Shown here: piece after piece, positions 1 through 64,000 of the stretch
How the letters are laid out: every line of letters begins with the position of its first letter
Numbering within the stretch: the first letter of the stretch is position 1
Origin: Elysia crispata
Lineage: Eukaryota > Mollusca > Gastropoda > Plakobranchidae
Assembly (NCBI GenBank): GCA_033675545.1
Contig: JAWDGP010000011.1
Location: 1-64,000, forward strand
DNA: 64,000 nucleotides
Direction: 5' to 3'
Notes under the pieces: generated by a model
What the model was told of the DNA's origin: nothing
What the model saw: only the letters and a program-made list of their open reading frames with translations
Database searches by the model: none
Made by a program: the position numbers and the translations under genes

Positions 1-497
1 GTCCGATATGATAACCGACAGCGACAGTTCACTTTTGTTCACCCCCCCCCCAAAAAAAAAAAAAAAAAAAAAAAATCGTTGGATGAGTTTGAGGCCTTGC
101 CATTTGAGTTCCTCCATGCCTAACGGGGGCCTTGGTTGCCATGCAGACAAGGCCTGAGATCACCTTGTGCGATATTCACGCGGTCTAGCGGGGACTTAAG
201 ACCTCTAATCGTGCTGTAACATCCACAGAAAGAAGCTGATTTTTTTTTTTAACTATTAGAACTCTATTCTGAATTAAGCCCATCTGCGAGTTATCGTGTT
301 TTACCACAATGGAGCTGCCTCGGGCGGTGTAGATATTTACACCCAGTACTGCATGTTATGTATCTACATGTTGCTGTTTAATCTTCCGTTATTATATCGA
401 ATCCGTCTGTTATTTTTATGCAAAGTTATTGTTTCTAAATTATCACGCAGTGTACAGGAATACTGTCAACGTTTTCCATTTTTTTGCTTGTTTCTTT

Positions 498-772
498 ATC
501 TGTCTATATCTTTTCTTGTATGTGAGTCAAAATAACATATAGATGTCTGCCTGTCTATATCTTTTCTTGTATGTGAGTCAATATAACGTATAGATGTCTG
601 CCTGTCTATATCTTTTCTTGTATGTGAGTCAATATAACGTATAGATGTCTGCCTGTCTATATCTTTTCTTGTATGTGAGTCAATATAACGTATAGATGTC
701 TGCCTGTCTATATCTTTTCTTGTATGTGAGTCAATATAACGTATAGATGTCTGCCTGTCTATATCTTTTCCT

Positions 773-775
<3 letters not shown>
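498..775. repeat. 51-bp minisatellite, about 5.4 copies
   Basis: The unit starts gcctgtctatatcttttctt at 549, 600, 651, 702 and 753, an exact 51-bp spacing, with a more diverged copy from 498. Copies are nearly identical, suggesting recent expansion. 51 is divisible by three, but no gene is recognised here. Confidence 0.95.
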
Positions 776-7216
<6,441 letters not shown>

Positions 7217-7220
<4 letters not shown>

Positions 7221-8511
7221 ACCAGACCTAGCTGGGTGGATATTCCCTTAACTTACTTAGTCACTACTGCAATAGGACCCACTAGTGTAGTTATCTATAG
7301 AAGCTCAGCGCTTCTTCGTACTCTAAGTAATTGCAGGCCCTAACTGGTTATGGTAGCGTGCCTAGCAGCCGTGCAATACTACAGAGTTCACACTCTTGGG
7401 TCCTTGAGTATCAGTGGAGTACTAAGGCCACTGTTCCCTAACTAATATGAGTGGGTGTCGAGACTTGACAAGAACAGAATAGCTACACTCCAGAAAAGGA
7501 AGAACACAAAAGAGAAGAAGTTAAAGTTACCACCTATAATATGTTTATTCCACGAATACTCAATTAGCAATGTATGAAACCAATTCTCAAAGAATAAAAT
7601 ACAAAATCCAAAGAGGATCCAAAAGCAACAAAGAAAATATCGAACCAAAATGCCCAATAAAAAGCCTTAGTAAAAATGCCTAATACTAGATCTAGTTAAA
7701 ATGCCTAATAGTCAAAATGCCCAATAGTCAGCCAACGCCCGAGTCACGGTGATAATCACGTAGAATTGAAACAAATGATAATCCAACACAAGTAGCTTTC
7801 ACAATAGTTCAATAATATCCACTAGGAATGGTCACAATAACTTCTCAATGTAATTCCAAACAATACTACTATTCAACGTGGCCTCCAGATACTCCAGAAA
7901 GGTACTGACAACGAGTCTTTCCGAGCTTTACAATTTATAGTATAAACTCAGTCGGCATAGTCCCCCGTCAAAGACTTCCCTGGTTTCCCAGTTCGTCTCT
8001 AGAACAAGGGCCAATGCCGACCGAGGAGAATTTACTCCGTCGAACGGAACAACCCGTTTCCCCAACTAAAACATCACCCGACCGAGATCATAGAATCTAT
8101 GGAAGCCATCGTTACATCTACGAACGATTCCAGCATCCCTCGATCAAAGCATCACATAGCTTAATACGACCAGCAGTCTCCCTAAATTCCCCAAGCTCCC
8201 CGAATCAAAGTACGTCCAAAGCCGACCGAAGAAAAGCTTCTCTGGCCAGCTGGACAGGAATAAAAGAATAGATCGGCTAGTCAATGTAATCATTACAACA
8301 AAGTATCTTTCGAATTATTGAAGAAATAGGAATAAACCGCTAGAGGGGCGGAGACTAGTTTCCCGTCATTAAATTAAGTATACTAATATTAAAAAGCTAG
8401 AAGTGCACGTGGCTCCATCCACAAACTGATAGTTGATATACTAAAGATCTGTTCTAAAGGCCTACTGCTACTGCCACAAATAAATAAAAGTTCTATACCA
8501 GCCTCCCTACA
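7217..8511. mobile_element. Candidate solo LTR, 1295 bp
   Basis: Bounded by TGTAACC and CCCTACA, giving TG...CA ends in a short inverted TGTA/TACA. It contains a TATAAA-like site and AATAAA motifs and no protein-coding block. The 5-bp flanks do not match, perhaps because a TA microsatellite abuts the left end. Orientation and family are unresolved. It abuts the gag-like fossil, but a common origin is not shown. Confidence 0.35.
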
Positions 8512-8529
8512 TTAATATTTCGTTTGATT

Positions 8530-8866
8530 CAATTAATACCCTTTCCATCAACAACTGTAGCACTTACCTGTCTTGTGTTTGCCCCTACTTCTTGCCCTTG
8601 CGGAGCCCGTCGGTAGGGCCGTGCCATCGTCTGTTTGTTCCCAGAGGGGCGTCCTCGGCCTAAAAAAGGCCTCTGTCTCTTAGGGAGCACGACGTAGCCA
8701 GTGTCTCGGCTTGAAGCCAGCCGTTCTGCTTGGCTTCTAGAAGAGTTTTCCTGATATCGTCTCCAGGAAGGAAACTGCTTTCACCAACGTCGGTATCACA
8801 GACGACTTTATATTTGTGTGGAAGCGCGTAGCGCTGAGCCTCTTTTCTAAAGGCAGATAAGCCTTG

Positions 8867-8923
<57 letters not shown>

Positions 8924-9670
8924 TCCAAGTATGGACACTGCATTTAGTTAGTGGCTTATAGACGTTTTAACACCTACGGCACTTACTTTGTGCAATTGTT
9001 CCTCTTCAGTAGCCATGTCAGTAGCAGGTTTTGCGATATTGGTGAGGCGCGCGTCGTTGCGCCAGTAGCGTGCCCGGGCGGCTTTCCAAATTAAATCATT
9101 TGTCTCTGGAGCAGATAATCTTCCATAGTTTCCCGATCTTTTACATTCGGAGAGCTTCTTCTTGAGGACTTTGTCTTCCGATCGTTTTTTTTTCAAACGG
9201 ATCCCACTTCCTCATCAATAGCCAACTCTTCTTTTGCGACCTGGAATTGGTCTTTGTCCACCCCTTCTTCTTTCCTCAAGCGGAGGATCCGCGGTAGAGG
9301 AATTCAGAATTTCTCTTTCCATATCCTCACCTGAAGAAAACGCCTCACCCGGCGTCACAGAGCGACTGACTCTCTGCTCGGCGAGGGACATTCGCCGTTT
9401 TCGACTGTTAGGAGCAGGTGAAGATGAAGATGATGAGGAAGATGGATGGCGATGTTTGTTCAGTTTTCTGCCTCTGGCCGCATTGTATTGATCAAAGAAC
9501 TTTTCCAGAAGAGCTGTTTGGCCCTTAAGGATGTTAAGAATTTCCTCTTGCGTGTTCCCGCTTACCTCATCTTCTGCCCTTTTTTAAGGCTTCTCTTGAA
9601 CCGTGGTTTCCCTTTTGTCTTCATGATCAGACGAGAGGGCAATTTCCTCATCCCAGGGAGAGGACATGTT
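8530..9670 (-). mobile_element. Fossil retroelement gag-like region, possibly DIRS-like
   Basis: Minus-strand reading suggests a start near 9668 (MSSPWDEEIALSSDHE), a segment with LSAPETNDLIWKAARARYW, and an Arg/Gly-rich end (GRGRPSGNKQ, MARPYRRAP). The PETN-x-IW motif and RG-rich tail resemble the first ORF of DIRS-type tyrosine-recombinase retrotransposons. No reverse transcriptase or recombinase is seen next to it. It is broken in several places, includes a TA microsatellite, and looks old. Family assignment is tentative. Confidence 0.4.
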
Positions 9671-13837
<4,167 letters not shown>

Positions 13838-14690
13838 TCAACTCGGTTAAAGTCAACATTCGCTTGAAGTCAACACCACGGTGTGGTCCCGTTTTTTACC
13901 TTCTCTGTTTAACTAACTGATTTCCTGATAAAGTCAACCGCTTGGGGGACATTTTCGCGTAACGTCAACATCTAGTGAAAAGTGGGGGATGCATAGGGAT
14001 GCGTGATCGGGACATGTAGAGCTCTCTTGTTTGTAAACCAAATATAGTCAGTATTCAGTATAATAGCATGCTTAACAAGGCCGAGCTAAGTTGGTGTGGT
14101 CATGCGCGGTTGTGACGGTAACAAATCAGCAAAGAAGAGTGCGTAGACGTGGGCGGGGTGGAGGCAGTGTGAGTCTAGATCTAGACCTAACTTCTGGTTG
14201 GCTCGCATCATTTGTGGGCAACAGTGCCTTCCTTTCTCCCCAGCGCCGCTCGTCATAACCAATAGCATTATTTTCAGAGCCTCCAGTAATGCTTAACACT
14301 TTTTTTATCGACCAATAACTTTTGCTTTTGGTACTGGTTACACAAAACGAATGTAATGATGGTTTTAAGCCCATACTAAAAGAGGCTAAAGCTGGAAAAA
14401 ATAAAACAAGAATTGTAGATATATCCGTATGTTTTGTGATTTTGTAAGTAGTTCATCAATTTATTTCAATAAAATCTTTTCAGACTTAGGTTGATTTCCT
14501 ATTTGCCTAAATAACTTGAATAAATTTACCACACTTTAGCAATAGATAAGTAACAAAATCGAGACACTGGAAAGGGGACCACTATCATAAGTAACGAAAA
14601 CGAGATGAGCTATTTTCATAACATGAATTTTTGGAATTGTTTTCTGGAAATGAATAAAGTCAACCTTGCTTAAAGTCAACATTTTTTGGT
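13838..14690. other. Possible pogo/Tigger-like nonautonomous element
   Basis: Near the left edge the motifs gttaaagtcaac, gcttgaagtcaac and gataaagtcaac recur at short spacing; near the right edge ataaagtcaacc, cttaaagtcaac and tttttggtcaac recur. Subterminal motifs of this layout occur in pogo/Tigger-type MITEs. No clean terminal inverted repeat or TA duplication was found, and no transposase. Confidence 0.2.
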
Positions 14691-14699
14691 CAACTACTA

Positions 14700-15565
14700 T
14701 TACTACATGAAAATGTAAAATATTTACAGTGTTTATGAATTTGGCTAGAAAGAAAAATTAGATATTAGCGTTTGGTTCTACCTACAAATTACATAAGGAT
14801 AAAACATCACTATGTATACAAACAATGATATTTTCATTGCCAAGCGGTTCGTCTTTGTAAGAATAGTTTAAGCTGAAGACAAACGAGTCGACTGTGCACT
14901 ACCTAGATTGGTTCAGCATGGAATGAACGACATGAGTCGCATAGTAATACAGCAGAAGTTACTCAGCAAAATCATTACACCGTCACGATCATAAGACAAT
15001 TGCATTAGAAGTCTTTTGTTTCGAATTTCAGTTAAAACTTCTAAAGCAACTATTGGAGATTGGTTTCGACCCCTTACCTTATTTTGGATGTGTTTAATTC
15101 ATTTCTTGCTTCACATTAAAAATAATAACAAAACAAGCTGTTTCGCCTGAGTCAATCATGTTGCTTTTTCAATTTTTCTCACAAGAACTAAAACTAATTG
15201 ATGCGTTATGACCTTGACAATTGCATGTGTGAAACACGTTAGATATTTAAGGTAGATTTCAGTTTTGTATCAATCTGTTGGATTTAGTTACCGTTCAAAA
15301 TATGTCAAATCTGGACTGTAACATAAGCGTCCTCAAGTTAGACTGATGCTGCAATTTTACTCAGAAGATCTGGTGATAGAGATGTTGATAAACATCACAC
15401 CACACCACCATCAGCCTCACTAACACCATCATTATATAGAATTCCTAACACCATCTCGTCTCCCCTCCTCATCTTCATCATTATCATTCCTCTCATTAAG
15501 TGGCTCCTCCTCTGTCTCTCTCGTCTCCCCTGCTGACAGTCTCAGGATCTTTGTCCAGGTGGTCT
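14700..15565 (-). other. Probable 3' UTR/downstream region of the RPTP
   Basis: Sequence downstream of the stop in transcript orientation. The first 150 nt are purine-rich with simple ATG/GAT-type repeats. No AATAAA in transcript sense was found close to the stop; the nearest candidate is near 14460. The polyadenylation site is therefore not assigned. Confidence 0.3.
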
Positions 15566-57625
<42,060 letters not shown>

Positions 57626-57908
57626 CGTCCCTTACTAGTGTGACTAACACGTCTTGTTCTCTGCAGCACCAACATAACCACACTTAGAGAAATGTACGCT
57701 CCTTACTGTCGTCATCGTTTAGCTTGAAACAAGTCTAGATCACCTACAGAATGCTGAGGACAAGAACAGATACAAATTACAGTACTAGGCCAGGGGAAAA
57801 CGAAAGTGCCTTAAGTTGGCGTTTGTAGGTGTGTGTGTGTGTAAAGGAGGGCGCTGATTAACTTGTTTATAACAGATATATAGTTATCAAAAGAAACACT
57901 TGTAAAAC

Positions 57909-58599
<691 letters not shown>

Positions 58600-60523
58600 C
58601 ACCCCCTCTCTCTTCTCTCTCTTCCTCACACTTCATATACTAAAACTTTGGTCTCCTCACCCTTATTGGCACGCTGTTGCATTTATTTTGATAAAACAGG
58701 TACAATAAAACAAGCGAAGGAAAAAAAAAAAAACAAGCTTAGTAATAAAAACTGAGGAAACTTGAAAACAAAATAAGTCCAACTGAAAAAGGCGCATATA
58801 ACCATAAGTAAGACACAAGGTATAACCTCATAAATATGGTTTCTTCCAGCTGGCGTCTCACACCACAGGATAATGAGGACATTTGCGTCTCACACCGCTG
58901 TTGTAAAGGTATGGTGAGCACAGTGGGCATCTATTATAATCACCCGGTACACTCTACTTGGATCCAACACAATCTTCTCGATCCTCTGCAGATGATGGAA
59001 ATCACATCAAGGACAGTAACGGTTAACTGTTTGCTATTGGCACGACGCGATGTGTTGATATTTAATTTACAGTTCGATCATAAAACTGTTGTTTCGCTGT
59101 GTGCGTACCTACAGAGCAACTTCATACTTAACATTTGAGCGTTGTCATGTGGATAAACAGTGTACCGTTTTTGCTTTCGATATTTTCACAACTGATACAT
59201 TTGTTTTATCATATTATATAATGAACACCGGACGTCCTGTTACTGCTTATTTGGTTTTCCACATTAGGCCTAATTGATTTTGCTTTTTAATAAGTGTTAG
59301 AAGAGAAAGATGCAAGTATTAATTTCTGATGTTTGGAACTTATTTTTGGAGGGCTGGTGAGCAAGTAAAATAATATTATATTTGCAATTGCTCCCATCAA
59401 TGTGTCATGGTTTCTGGGGAAGGTGCTTTTATCCGTTAAGATGTCTCGACGAATGCACATCTTGGGCAAGCATCTCGTTTTTCCCGAGTATCCCTCATGT
59501 CCCCAGAGTGGCTCTTGTAATCTCTTAAAGGTAGTAGTCTTTAGACAAAGTCGTAGTCAGCAGAGACGCCTGAGTGCGGTGAAAAATTTGAATATTTTAA
59601 TTTTGTAAGAGTGTATTTTGACAGGTTTAAGACCAACTAGCGCGGACTCCAGTAATTCCTCAACAAAATCCTGAAGTGAACAGGTTTTGTTGAAAGTTGC
59701 TAATACAGTACTGTTATGTTCACCAGAGTAGTGCAGTAAAGACGAGAAGAGACCAGCTGTAACAATAAGAGTGATACGGTCGTATAATGTCTCAACTATT
59801 CCTCTACGTCATTACAATCATTTGGATGTCAAGTTATTTTGTTTGTATTTGTTGTAAGTTTAATTCTATTCCATCTTAAGATATGCATCAGCATTATTTA
59901 CTTTTCTCATTACTAGATGTACTTTGAAAAAATGTCAAATTAATGTTAATTATAATGTTTCAGTGATTATAAGCAGATGTGAAAAAGAACGCAATCGAGA
60001 AAATTCAAAATTTATTTCTTCTGTCGTGTTAAAGACACATACCTTTAAAATTTAATTTGTAACACATCAGGCTTTTTAAACCATTGAACTGGTTGATTTA
60101 CAAATGATGTTAATTTAAACATGATTATCCTGCACTGATCAAGCTGATATTTTATATGCTTAACCCAGAACAATGTACCTTCCCCATGCTACGAAGACTA
60201 GACTACTTTATAAAAGATGTGAAGAAAGATGAAGGTCCCAGTTGTTGTCAAGCGCAACGTGCATACAGAATTCCTTTCTCCCACTGTAGGTTTGCCATGA
60301 GTGTAAGAGCTAAAGATGCAATTACGGTACCGGGCACTTTGTGTAAAAGCTGATGGAAGCTGGCCTGTTATAGTTTCTTAAATTATGTTGTAAATTTTGA
60401 AGGTCTTGACCTCTTGCGGGTTCCAACTGCCTTAAATCGTTGGTAATTGAGACTGGTAAATAATACATCAGACTCACCGGTTCAAAGAGTGGCCTCCACT
60501 TAATCTTTCACACTCAAGGATGA

Positions 60524-60686
60524 GCAGAGAAAGGCAGTCGACTGAGTAAAACATCAGATCATTTATTTGATTAGGGCAGAGAAAGGCAGTCGACTGAGTA
60601 AAACATCAGATCATTTATTTGATTAAGGCAGAGAAAGGCAGTCGACTGAGTAGGACCTTAGATCATTTATTTGATTAGGGCAGAGA
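60524..60686. repeat. 52-bp tandem repeat, about 3 copies
   Basis: gcagagaaaggcagtcgact recurs at 60524, 60576 and 60628, with a partial fourth copy at 60680. Intergenic, upstream of the RPTP. Confidence 0.92.
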
Positions 60687-62248
60687 ATCTATGAATTTAG
60701 ACTACGTTATCATTAAAGCTCTTATGTTATTTTTTATTGTTTATGTATGTGTACACATTATGCACAATTATAATTTTGTACAATTGAAATAATTATTCAT
60801 TCCGATGAATTGTTAAGTATCATAGTATGTTTTGATAGTTAAAATATTTATGAAAGCATATCTAAAACCCGTCTGTGTCCTTTTGATGCCTTAGTACCAT
60901 ATGTCCGAGCCGGATTTCCATAAATGGGGCCTTAATGGTCTATCTTATCTCATAGTAATGTATTTACCAGGAAATTGTGTCTTCCTTAAAAAAAAACAAA
61001 AAAAAAACTATGTTTTTACATGTGTTGAGTCCGCTTCCTAAAAGTAGAAATGTAGTTTTGAATACTGTATGTTCAATCTTTAGATTTGTCAATCCTAATT
61101 CATTTTATTTCACTTTACATGGTTTTGAAGTGCCTAAGAACAGTTTTTAAATCATTAGCAAGTAAATATTCTCAGCTCTGTTTTCACTCACCTGTGCATA
61201 AAAGGCGCAATGAAAAACTCAAGAATTTTCTCGCAGTAATAAATGAAACATGTTAAAACATATTGCGGCGGTGCTTGTGGTAACGAAGACTGGTCTGGCA
61301 CTGTGTTGTGCTTGTTCAGTTCAGATCAATAGCTTTAAGCACAACACACAGGCACAGGGACTGGTGACTGGTGACTGGTGTGACAGGCTTTACACGGCCG
61401 ATCGATCAGAAGCGGTGTGCACCTGTTCCAAACATGTTTATGTCAACGACAACCGCAGCAACGCTTGAGCTAGTCCTGTGTCACCTAGATTTTCTAAGAA
61501 ATTTTATATAAGGTACACTATAGATGTCAGTAAAAGTATTCTAACTTTGTTGATGTTGTTGTTGTTGTTGTTATGTGAACTAGTTTGACCTCAGCACTAA
61601 GGGTCATAAGGTGTGATTTCGATAACAAGTTATCTAGATCTAGAAACACTTCTCATTTATCCATGATTTAGAGATCTATTGGATTTACTTGTTTGAGTGA
61701 GGCACTCTTCCGAACCCTCACCGTTACTTACACGCACGCAAACACCTTCTCTACAGTTTACTATCCAAACACCCACACAACAGTTTACTATCCAACTGCC
61801 TTTGTCATGTTTTCACTATGTCATGCTGGGTTGAAGCTTTACTGGAAAATTTACGAAGGGAGACACTCCCAAAAATGCCACAGCAATGTTGCAGAGACAT
61901 CAAGTAGCTGTATATCTTTCAAACGCCACTAACTAAACAAACGTCATTAAACTAGTCAAATACTATCTCAAATATAGTAAGAGCAATTTAAATAATTATG
62001 CAAGCGATAAATACTGATTTTTATTGGCAATGCGTGTTCGGCCAAGTTCATAAGTAAATGAAGAACCGACAAACCTTTAGGAACCAAAGTAGAGAAATTG
62101 GCAATGATAAATCATTACAAGCCGTATGATTCTGACCTTTACTATAATTATATAATTACATTACAAACCTTAAGACTTAGAAAAGGAGGGTTCGTTTATA
62201 TATATATGTTCGTTTATATATGTATGCATGGAAATTTAAGGTAAGATC

Positions 62249-62771
<523 letters not shown>

Positions 62772-63441
62772 CGGCTTTTTCTACCGCGAATGTATTGTTC
62801 TTAGATGCTATGTGTTTTCAATTTTTAATAAGAGATGCTTTCATAATCCTGCTACCATCACTCTAGATGAAATCGGTAAGCATTAAAAAAAAAAACCCTT
62901 GATGTCGGCGAAAACATAGCTGTTTCCAGGGTAACCTCGCTGGTCGTCTTTTGAAATGTTCCCATTTTTGTTTCAACTCAATCAAGCATACTCTGCAATG
63001 TTTTTCTGAGATGGATCTATGAATATTGAGATAAATCAAAACTGGGAAAAATTAATAAAAAAAACTATACCCCATTTTTTCAATCAAGTTAAGATTCAGT
63101 GATTAGATCTGATCTTGATTTAGACCAACCGGTACATGAAACTACCCGGGACGCGCCTCAGTGGATTATTTTAAGCCCAGAGTTTAGGCAGAAAGACATG
63201 TATGCTTTTGCGCATGCGTTAGGGCTGGTCGGTAACTGGTGTGCCGAACTGCTAAGGCACCTCGCGTCAATACTACCAGTGTTTTGAATTTCTAGATTCT
63301 AGATCAATGTAAAAGAAACGTAATTAATCTTCATGCGATTGAAATAAAGAGAACTAGTAATTACTGCAGATCTTTTCTAACCAAAAAATTTGAAATAGTG
63401 TTAGAGCTCGCTTTTATACTTTAGTAGAATAAAAACCAACA

Positions 63442-63508
63442 ATGCAATGTGTGTTATTGACGACGGTGATTTTCGCCATCTTGCAACTAAGGACGCCATT
63501 CTGTGATG
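63442..63508 (+). CDS. Possible signal-peptide first exon of a divergent gene (partial at window edge)
   Basis: An ATG opens a 22-codon stretch with a Cys near the start, a hydrophobic core (VLLTTVIFAILQL) and an RTPFCD end, followed at once by a GTACGT donor in phase 1. Phase 1 after a signal peptide is the usual start of genes encoding secreted or membrane modular proteins, as in the RPTP here. It runs in the opposite direction to the RPTP, and the next exon would lie beyond 64000. It is short, so chance is a real alternative. Confidence 0.35.
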
Positions 63509-63713
63509 GTACGTGTAACTTTTGATCTCCCTCTAGAAAAAGATTAGAAAGATAAAATCTCCCCTCTTGATTTCTTATAAGATTTAATTAATTTGAAGCA
63601 ATGATGAGAATACTTCTATAAACGTAAAAGGCATGAATATTATCACCTAAGATCTATATCTAGATCAATAGGCCTGCAACTACCACCACATTCACTACTT
63701 TTAGGCCTTCTCC

Positions 63714-63717
63714 TCCA

Positions 63718-63812
<95 letters not shown>

Positions 63813-64000
63813 CACCACCACCACCACCACTACCACCACCACTACTACCACCACCACCACTACCACTACTACTACTACCACTACTACTACTACCACTACT
63901 ACTACTACTACAACTACTACTACTACTACAACTACTACTACTACTACTACCACTACTACTACTACTACCACTACTACTACTACTACCGCTACTACCACTA
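63714..64000. repeat. CTA/CCA triplet array running off the window
   Basis: At least 287 bp of CTA mixed with CCA, reaching the last base. It would lie in the first intron of the possible divergent gene starting at 63442. Confidence 0.95.

Overview
The window is eukaryotic and reads like an intron-rich lophotrochozoan genome, most likely a gastropod mollusc. The evidence is GT-AG introns, a receptor tyrosine phosphatase built from EGF-like and fibronectin III modules, LINEs with a 2A-like leader, tRNA-derived SINEs and very many long di- and trinucleotide microsatellites. The species assignment is inference.

One gene dominates: a receptor-type protein tyrosine phosphatase (RPTP) on the minus strand, from a start codon at 57625 to a stop at 15566. 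I traced 25 coding exons whose splice phases all agree. The summed coding length is 5388 nt (1795 codons plus stop), with no frame break. The order is signal peptide, three Cys-rich EGF-like modules, eight FN3 or FN3-like modules, one transmembrane helix, catalytic domain D1 and pseudophosphatase domain D2. Three points stand out. The FN3 plus juxtamembrane cassette (exons 12-15 and the start of 16) is tandemly repeated as exons 16-18. The second copy has a polybasic, furin-like insert. D1 keeps its catalytic Cys, Arg and Asp but has unusual flanking residues, while D2 has lost the catalytic Arg and Asp.

Layout. 1-15565: no host gene recognised; it holds a 51-bp minisatellite, GA, TTA and TA tracts, a candidate solo LTR (7217-8511) and a fossil retroelement gag-like region (8530-9670). 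15566-57625: the RPTP gene. Its introns hold a 57-bp minisatellite (intron 23), large GTT/CTT and TTC/TCA/TTA arrays (introns 21 and 14), a SINE (intron 15), and in intron 4 an antisense LINE with a 2A-like motif plus a 47-bp/94-bp satellite. Intron 2 holds a second, internally deleted LINE, and intron 1 a 600-bp AGT/AGC array. 57626-64000: a second SINE, a 52-bp minisatellite, TC, TA and GA tracts, and at 63442 on the plus strand a possible signal-peptide first exon of a divergent neighbouring gene that would continue past the window.

All boundaries come from reading splice signals and frame; no transcript or database comparison was possible.
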